Part shown: positions 59,809-64,000 of the stretch, piece after piece
Layout of the letters: each line of letters begins with the position of its first letter
Numbering within the stretch: position 1 is the first letter of the stretch
Assembly: GCF_900108335.1 (NCBI RefSeq)
Contig: NZ_FNVT01000001.1
Location: 124,001-188,000, forward strand
Origin: Nonomuraea solani
GTDB taxonomy: Bacteria > Actinomycetota > Actinomycetes > Streptosporangiales > Streptosporangiaceae
Reading direction: 5' to 3'
Length of the DNA stretch: 64,000 nucleotides
Translations under genes and position numbers: made by a program
The notes under the pieces: model-generated
Databases searched by the model: none
Seen by the model: the letters and a program-made list of their open reading frames with translations, nothing else
Told to the model about the DNA's origin: nothing

Positions 59809-60624
59809 GTGACTATCTGTGCCTATGCCACTTTTGAAGACCCCGAAAACAGCGACGACGAGCGTGACGTGGTGCTGGCGGCCTGGCGGGAGGCCGGCAT
59901 CGAGGGGCGCGCCGAGCGCTGGGACGATCCGGCCGTCGACTGGAGCGCCTACGACGCCGTGGTCGTCCGCTCGGTCTGGGACTACATCCTGCGGCGGGAG
60001 GAGTTCCTGACGTGGGCGCGCGGCGTGGAGTCCGTCACGAGGCTGCTCAACCCCCGCGCCGTACTCGAATCCAACACCGACAAGACCTACCTGCGGGATC
60101 TGGGCGTGCCCATCGTGCCGACCCACTGGTCGTCCGAGGGGCTGCCGGACTGGCCGGAATACGTGGTCAAGCCGTCGATCTCCGCCGGTGCCCGCGACAC
60201 CACCAGGACCACCGGCCGCGCCGAGGCCGCCGCGCTGGCCGCCGCCCTTGAGGCCGCCGGGCGCACGCCGATGGTGCAGCCGTACCTCGACATGGTCGAG
60301 TCGGAGGGCGAGACCTCGCTGCTCTACTTCAACGGCCGCTTCAGTCACGCCGTCCGCCGTCACCCCATGCTCGCGCCGGGGGTGACGCCCGACGACAACG
60401 CGCGGGCCCAGCTCCGCACCCCAGCTCCGGACCAGGTCGAACTCGCCGAGAAGGTGCTCGCCGCCGTACCCCATGCCCTTCTCTACGCCAGGATCGACCT
60501 GGTCCGGCTCGCCGACGGGACGCCCGCGGTCATCGAGCTGGAGCTGACCGAGCCGTACCTCTATCTGAGCCTCGCGGAGGGGTCGGCGGCGCGCCTGGCC
60601 ACGGCGCTGCGCGAGCTGCTCTGA
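59809..60624 (+). CDS. ATP-grasp domain protein
   Basis: 271 aa, a glutathione-synthetase-like ATP-grasp: DAVVVRSVWDYILRREEFLTWARGV, LNPRAVLESNTDKTYLRDLGVPIVPTHW, YVVKPSISAGARDT (ATP Lys), and the metal site LLYARIDLVRLADGTPAVIELELTEP. It should join a carboxylate to an amine or thiol using ATP; substrates unknown. GTG 59809, behind the terminator, so not one operon with the secreted peptides. Stop abuts the convergent SDR. Confidence 0.8.
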   Translation: MTICAYATFEDPENSDDERDVVLAAWREAGIEGRAERWDDPAVDWSAYDAVVVRSVWDYILRREEFLTWARGVESVTRLLNPRAVLESNTDKTYLRDLGVPIVPTHWSSEGLPDWPEYVVKPSISAGARDTTRTTGRAEAAALAAALEAAGRTPMVQPYLDMVESEGETSLLYFNGRFSHAVRRHPMLAPGVTPDDNARAQLRTPAPDQVELAEKVLAAVPHALLYARIDLVRLADGTPAVIELELTEPYLYLSLAEGSAARLATALRELL

Positions 60625-61371
60625 TCAGCAGGAGATCCCGCCGTCCACGGGGATGACCGCCCCGGTCAGGTACGCCCCCGCCCGCGATGACAGATAGATC
60701 GCCGCGCCCGCCATGTCCTCGGGCCGGCCGATGCGGCCCAGCGGCACGTTCGAGGCGATCATCTCCCGGGTGGCGGGGTCGCCCAGCGCGAACGCCATCA
60801 TCTTCGAGTCGAACGGCCCGGGGGCGATGGCGTTGACCGTGATGTGCTCCTTGGCCAGCCGCTGGGCCAGGTGCCGGGTCAGCATGTGCACGGCCGCCTT
60901 CGTCGAGGAGTAGGCGTAGCTCTCCAGCGCGGGCACCCGGAGGCCGTCGATCGAGCCCACGTTGATCACCCGCGCCGGGTCGTCCGCGCTCGCCGCCTCC
61001 CGCAGCCGCGGCAGGAACCTCTGGGTCAGGTGGAAGACGCCTTTGACGTTGATGTTCCAGAGCTTGTCGAAGGCGCTCTCGGGATATTCCTCCAGGGGCG
61101 CGCCCCAGGTGGCACCCGCGTTGTTGACCAGCACGTGCAGCGGCCCGCCGACGGCGTCCACCAGGGCCGCGAGCCCGTCAGGCGTGGACAGGTCGGCCGG
61201 CACGGCGACGCAGCCCAGCTCGGCGGCCGTCTTCTCGACCTCGGCCGTCTTGCGGGCGGAGATGTAGACCGTCGCCCCCGCTTCGACGAACCCGGCGGCG
61301 ATCATGCGGCCGATGCCCCGGGAGCCGCCGGTGACGACGACGGTCTTGCCTTCCACAGAGAACAGAGTCAT
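60625..61371 (-). CDS. SDR family oxidoreductase
   Basis: 248 aa, complete: TGGSRGIGRMIAAG, VLVNNAGATWG, GSIDGLRVPALESYAYSSTK (Ser, Tyr, Lys), IAPGPFDSKMM, GAVIPVDGG. ATG 61371 (MTLFSVEGKTV) preferred; an ATG at 61389 directly touches the operator. The ACCGACCGGTCGGT site upstream suggests TetR control. Substrate unknown; acetoacetyl- or sugar-type SDR. Confidence 0.88.
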   Translation of the reverse strand: MTLFSVEGKTVVVTGGSRGIGRMIAAGFVEAGATVYISARKTAEVEKTAAELGCVAVPADLSTPDGLAALVDAVGGPLHVLVNNAGATWGAPLEEYPESAFDKLWNINVKGVFHLTQRFLPRLREAASADDPARVINVGSIDGLRVPALESYAYSSTKAAVHMLTRHLAQRLAKEHITVNAIAPGPFDSKMMAFALGDPATREMIASNVPLGRIGRPEDMAGAAIYLSSRAGAYLTGAVIPVDGGISC

Positions 61372-61389
61372 GTTCTGGAAGCATGCCAT

Positions 61390-61403
61390 ACCGACCGGTC
61401 GGT
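61390..61403. promoter_or_regulatory. ACCGACCGGTCGGT palindrome before SDR
   Basis: A perfect 14-bp palindrome 18 bp upstream of the chosen SDR start and two bases after the stop codon of the ATP-grasp-like gene. This sequence type commonly serves TetR regulators of SDR and acyl-CoA genes in actinobacteria; the binding protein is not in this window with certainty. Confidence 0.6.
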
Positions 61404-61405
61404 TG

Positions 61406-62611
61406 CTAGAAACCCTCGTCCTTCACCCACAACCGCAGCAGCCCGCGGAAGTGCTCGACGAACATCTCGCGCTCCTGTGCCGGATACGTCGCGAGCACCG
61501 TCTCGACCAGCAGCCGGTCGAACTCGGGGCCCGCCACCCACTCCAGCGTGAGCTCGTCGAGATGGGCCAGGTGCTTCTGGCAGAACTCGTGGTAGCGCTC
61601 GGTCTCGAAATACTTGTCCGCCAGCCGCCGGTATGCGGCCAGCCGCTCCTCGTAGGTCCCGGTGACGGCGAAGTAGTCGTGCGTCTCCAGGTCGATCCTG
61701 GGCCGCCGCCGCGTGGCCACGCAGAACACGCTCCACTTCACCAGCGTCTTGATCGCCCAGGGGAAGTAGTAGTGCAGGCTCGTCAGTGCCACGTCGGGAC
61801 AGGCGTTGGCGTAGTCGATCGGGTGCACCTCCGAGCCCTTGACCAGGGTCTCGCAGGAGTTGAACTCCCACCGGAAGAACGCGTTGACCAGCCGCCCGAT
61901 CGTCACGACCTCGTCGCCGACGTCCGGCGACAGGAACGAGTGGTCGACGACGTAGCGGGCGTGCATCGGCTCCTCGGGCCTGAAGCGCATCACCATGGTC
62001 TCCGCCCCGATGGACAGCGACCTGGCGAACGCGTCGTAGCCCTGGATCGCCTGCTGGAGATGCATGAGCATCTCGCCGCTCTCGTCGTAGGCGCGGTGCA
62101 ACTCGTCGCGGTCGCGTACGAGGGAGACGCCGCGCCAGGCCCCGCCGTCGTACGGCTTCATGAACAGCGGATAGCCGATGCCCTCCGCCACCTCGTCCAG
62201 GTCGAACGAGCGGTTGTAGCGGGCGGAGGTGTAGGCGTACCGGGAATTGTCGACCGGGTTCTTGTACGGCACCAGCACCGTCTCCGGCACCTTGAGCCCG
62301 AGCCGCATCATCGCGCAGTAGGCGGCGTGCTTCTCCATCGACTGGAACGTGAACGGGCTGTTGAGCAGATAGACGTCGTCCATCATGGAGATCTTCTTCA
62401 GCCACTCGCGCGGGTGGTAGTACCAGTAGGCCAGCCGGTCGATCACCAGCTCATGGCGCGGCTTGGCCCGCAGGTCGAACGGCTCTATGGTGAGCCGTTC
62501 GACGTCGAACTCGCCCACCCCCTCGATCGGCCCCAGCCGCCTTAACAAGGTCTCGAACGCCGCCGGCCAGTCCTCCTCCGTTCCGAGCAGCAGCCCGATC
62601 AGATGTCGCAC
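61406..62611 (-). CDS. uncharacterised ATP-grasp-like protein
   Basis: 401 aa. The middle has ATP-grasp character: HAAYCAMMRLGLKVPETVLVPYKN, IGYPLFMKPYDGGAWRGVSLV (Lys of the grasp lid), then MLMHLQQAIQGYDAFARSLSIG and MRFRPEEPMHARYVVD. The last 150 residues, rich in aromatic and charged residues, match no family I know. GTG 62611, 24 bp after a DUF2252 gene on the same strand, so probably one operon. Possible amide-bond ligase. Confidence 0.6.
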   Translation of the reverse strand: MRHLIGLLLGTEEDWPAAFETLLRRLGPIEGVGEFDVERLTIEPFDLRAKPRHELVIDRLAYWYYHPREWLKKISMMDDVYLLNSPFTFQSMEKHAAYCAMMRLGLKVPETVLVPYKNPVDNSRYAYTSARYNRSFDLDEVAEGIGYPLFMKPYDGGAWRGVSLVRDRDELHRAYDESGEMLMHLQQAIQGYDAFARSLSIGAETMVMRFRPEEPMHARYVVDHSFLSPDVGDEVVTIGRLVNAFFRWEFNSCETLVKGSEVHPIDYANACPDVALTSLHYYFPWAIKTLVKWSVFCVATRRRPRIDLETHDYFAVTGTYEERLAAYRRLADKYFETERYHEFCQKHLAHLDELTLEWVAGPEFDRLLVETVLATYPAQEREMFVEHFRGLLRLWVKDEGF

Positions 62612-62635
62612 GACACTCCTCCTAGCCTGGCCCGC

Positions 62636-63931
62636 TCACACCCCGGGAAGACGGCCGTTGCGGAACAGGTCGACGAACCGTTGATGGTCTTCACGGGCCT
62701 GTGCCCCATAACGGTGCGCGAAATCCACCAACATCCCGATGAACCCGGACCTGTCGTTTCCGATCACCGCCACGATCGCCTCCTCCGTCGAGAAGTCGAC
62801 CAGGTCGTGGCTGGACTCGTCGTCGGCCACGGAGTGCATGCGCGCCACCGCCCGTCCCAGGTCCTGCACGATCGAGCGCAGCTCGTCCGGCTCGCTGACG
62901 TCGTCCCAGTCCAGGTCGGCCGAGTATGGTGACACCTCCGCCACGAGCTGTCCCACCCCGTTGAGCGTGCTGTAGCCCAGCCACGGATCGGCGTAGGCCT
63001 GCAGCGCCCGCTGCGACTCGGCCGTGCGGTGCCCCTGGTGCAGAAAGTAGGAGGCCACCTTCTCGTCGGTGACGTATTTCGCGACCGCCGGCACCGCCGC
63101 CTGCTTCATGTACAGGATGACGTCGTTCTCCAGCGCCTGGGAGTGCCCCTCCAGCAGCAGGTTGTACGAGGGCAGCCCCGCCGACCCGATCCCCACGCCC
63201 TTGCGCAGCGCCACGTCCTTGATCACGTGCTCGACCGGCAGGCCGGCCGCGGGCAGCGTCGTCAGGTAGTCCTCGAACGCGGCCAGCACGGACCGCCTGG
63301 TCGCCGTGTCCACGGGCTCGCGGCCGTCCATGAGCGCGAAGCGCCGGTCGTAGTCGGCGATGACGGTCTCGACGTTCAGCAGCGCCACCCGGGTGCTGAG
63401 CCGCGCCGTCTGGAGCACGCGGTGTAGCACGCCGGAGGTGGTGCCCAGGGTGAGCGAGCCGATGGCCTCGTCGCCGCCCGCGGCGATGCCGGCCAGCTCC
63501 ACCAGGTACGCCCCGGCGAAGTCGGTGACCAGCACGCTGATGGAGTCGTCGGACAGCGCCTTGGCGTAGCCGAGCAGGGCCACGCTGGCGGCGAACCGCT
63601 TGAGGTCCCAGACGTAGGGCCCGACGTACGCCTCGTCGAAGTCGTTGACGTTGAACACCAGGACGCCGGAGGCGTTCATGTAGGTGCCGAAGTTCTCGGC
63701 GTGCAGATCGCCGTGGATCCACACCCTGCTGGTCGGGCCGTCGAGGTAGGACTCGTCGGCGAAAGGACCGGCCATGTCCGCGTAGAACAGGCAGGCGCTG
63801 CCCCGGTAGAAGGCGAACGGCGAGGCCGCCATCTTCCGGAACTTCCGCCTGAACGCGGCGGGGTCGCGCTTGATCGATTCGCCGAACTCCGACATGAGGA
63901 CGTCGAGCAGGAAGGAGGAGCGTGTGCCCAT
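62636..63931 (-). CDS. DUF2252 family protein (kinase-like fold)
   Basis: 431 aa. DUF2252 marks: FAFYRGSACLFYADMAG, VWIHGDLHAENFGTYMN, VFNVNDFDEAYVGPYVWDLKRFAASV, and GVGIGSAGLPSYNLLLEG. The HGDLHxxNFG and NDFDE motifs recall APH/kinase catalytic and metal loops, so it may be a phosphotransferase of unknown substrate. ATG 63931. Upstream of the 401-aa ATP-grasp-like gene. The last 69 bp of the window hold only a GATCGCGATC palindrome. Confidence 0.88.
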   Translation of the reverse strand: MGTRSSFLLDVLMSEFGESIKRDPAAFRRKFRKMAASPFAFYRGSACLFYADMAGPFADESYLDGPTSRVWIHGDLHAENFGTYMNASGVLVFNVNDFDEAYVGPYVWDLKRFAASVALLGYAKALSDDSISVLVTDFAGAYLVELAGIAAGGDEAIGSLTLGTTSGVLHRVLQTARLSTRVALLNVETVIADYDRRFALMDGREPVDTATRRSVLAAFEDYLTTLPAAGLPVEHVIKDVALRKGVGIGSAGLPSYNLLLEGHSQALENDVILYMKQAAVPAVAKYVTDEKVASYFLHQGHRTAESQRALQAYADPWLGYSTLNGVGQLVAEVSPYSADLDWDDVSEPDELRSIVQDLGRAVARMHSVADDESSHDLVDFSTEEAIVAVIGNDRSGFIGMLVDFAHRYGAQAREDHQRFVDLFRNGRLPGV

Positions 63932-64000
63932 GCTCCGGACACTAGATCGCGATCGTCCCGCCGCCTACCCTGATCTTTCCCCGAGCCGGTCCACCGTCGG

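Noticed and set aside
59173..60624. Graspetide-like system: small precursor peptides followed by an ATP-grasp ligase
   Set aside because: The peptides carry Sec signals and lack the Thr/Asp/Glu core patterns of graspetides, and a strong terminator separates them from the ATP-grasp gene.

Overview
The window is high-GC DNA (GTG and TTG starts, many 4-bp stop/start overlaps, several apparently leaderless promoters) from a mycelial-type actinomycete. ECF41-type and SigE-like sigma factors, F420/flavin enzymes, das/ngc-type chitosugar transporters and a KstR2-type steroid regulon all fit Actinomycetota; I would guess Streptosporangiaceae (Nonomuraea-like), but the genus is inference. I recognised no tRNA, rRNA, CRISPR array, transposase or integrase.

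Layout. 0-4 kb: a cytochrome P450 cut by the window edge, its divergent TetR gene, and an LLM flavoprotein/acyl-CoA synthetase pair behind a KstR2-like box. 4.1-5.1 kb: decayed SDR and TetR fragments, including an apparent deletion scar. 5.2-8.2 kb: a cell-wall operon (Ddl, MurF, Asp/Glu-racemase family). 8.3-13.3 kb: MFS transporter, zinc-motif-less ROK regulator, M20 carboxypeptidase and AbgT transporter. 13.4-16.4 kb: cyclic-nucleotide-type histidine kinase translationally coupled to a receiver/thioredoxin-reductase-like fusion. 16.5-25 kb: ordinary regulators, an ECF41 sigma factor with an SDR, ThuA-like and PPOX proteins, MerR and LysR regulators, an Ltp2-like lipid-transfer protein with its own KstR2-like box, and an ECF sigma/membrane protein pair.

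25-41.6 kb: two amino-sugar loci in mirror image. Each has a BadF-type GlcNAc-kinase-like gene divergent from an RpiR regulator, then a SIS-domain protein and a three-gene sugar ABC importer (das-like on the left, ngc-like on the right). Between them lie two paralogous GntR-type proteins built from two winged-helix domains with no sensor domain, a small Cys-containing orphan, an alpha/beta-hydrolase remnant and a RibD/DHFR-like enzyme; an APH-like kinase trails the right-hand transporter.

41.8-46 kb: GNAT, MetE and a divergent LysR, and AlkD. 46.1-56.7 kb: the clearest pathway block, a KstR2 regulon for the last steps of steroid ring C/D catabolism (kstR2, fadA6, ipdC-ipdB-ipdA-echA20 and two SDRs like Rv3549c/Rv3548c), with KstR2-like operators in both divergent promoters. 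It is interrupted by phoD-like, nagZ-like and pentapeptide-repeat genes. 56.7-64 kb: a SigE-like/anti-sigma-like pair, a NIPSNAP protein, two paralogous tiny secreted Asn/Ser/Gly-rich proteins behind a palindrome-dense leader and ahead of a perfect terminator hairpin, two ATP-grasp-type proteins, an SDR and a DUF2252 protein.

The most interesting points are the extended KstR2 regulon, the mirrored amino-sugar loci with sensorless double-HTH GntR proteins between them, the redox-type two-component pair, and the secreted repeat-protein pair. All identifications come from reading translated sequence and remembered family signatures; no searches were run.
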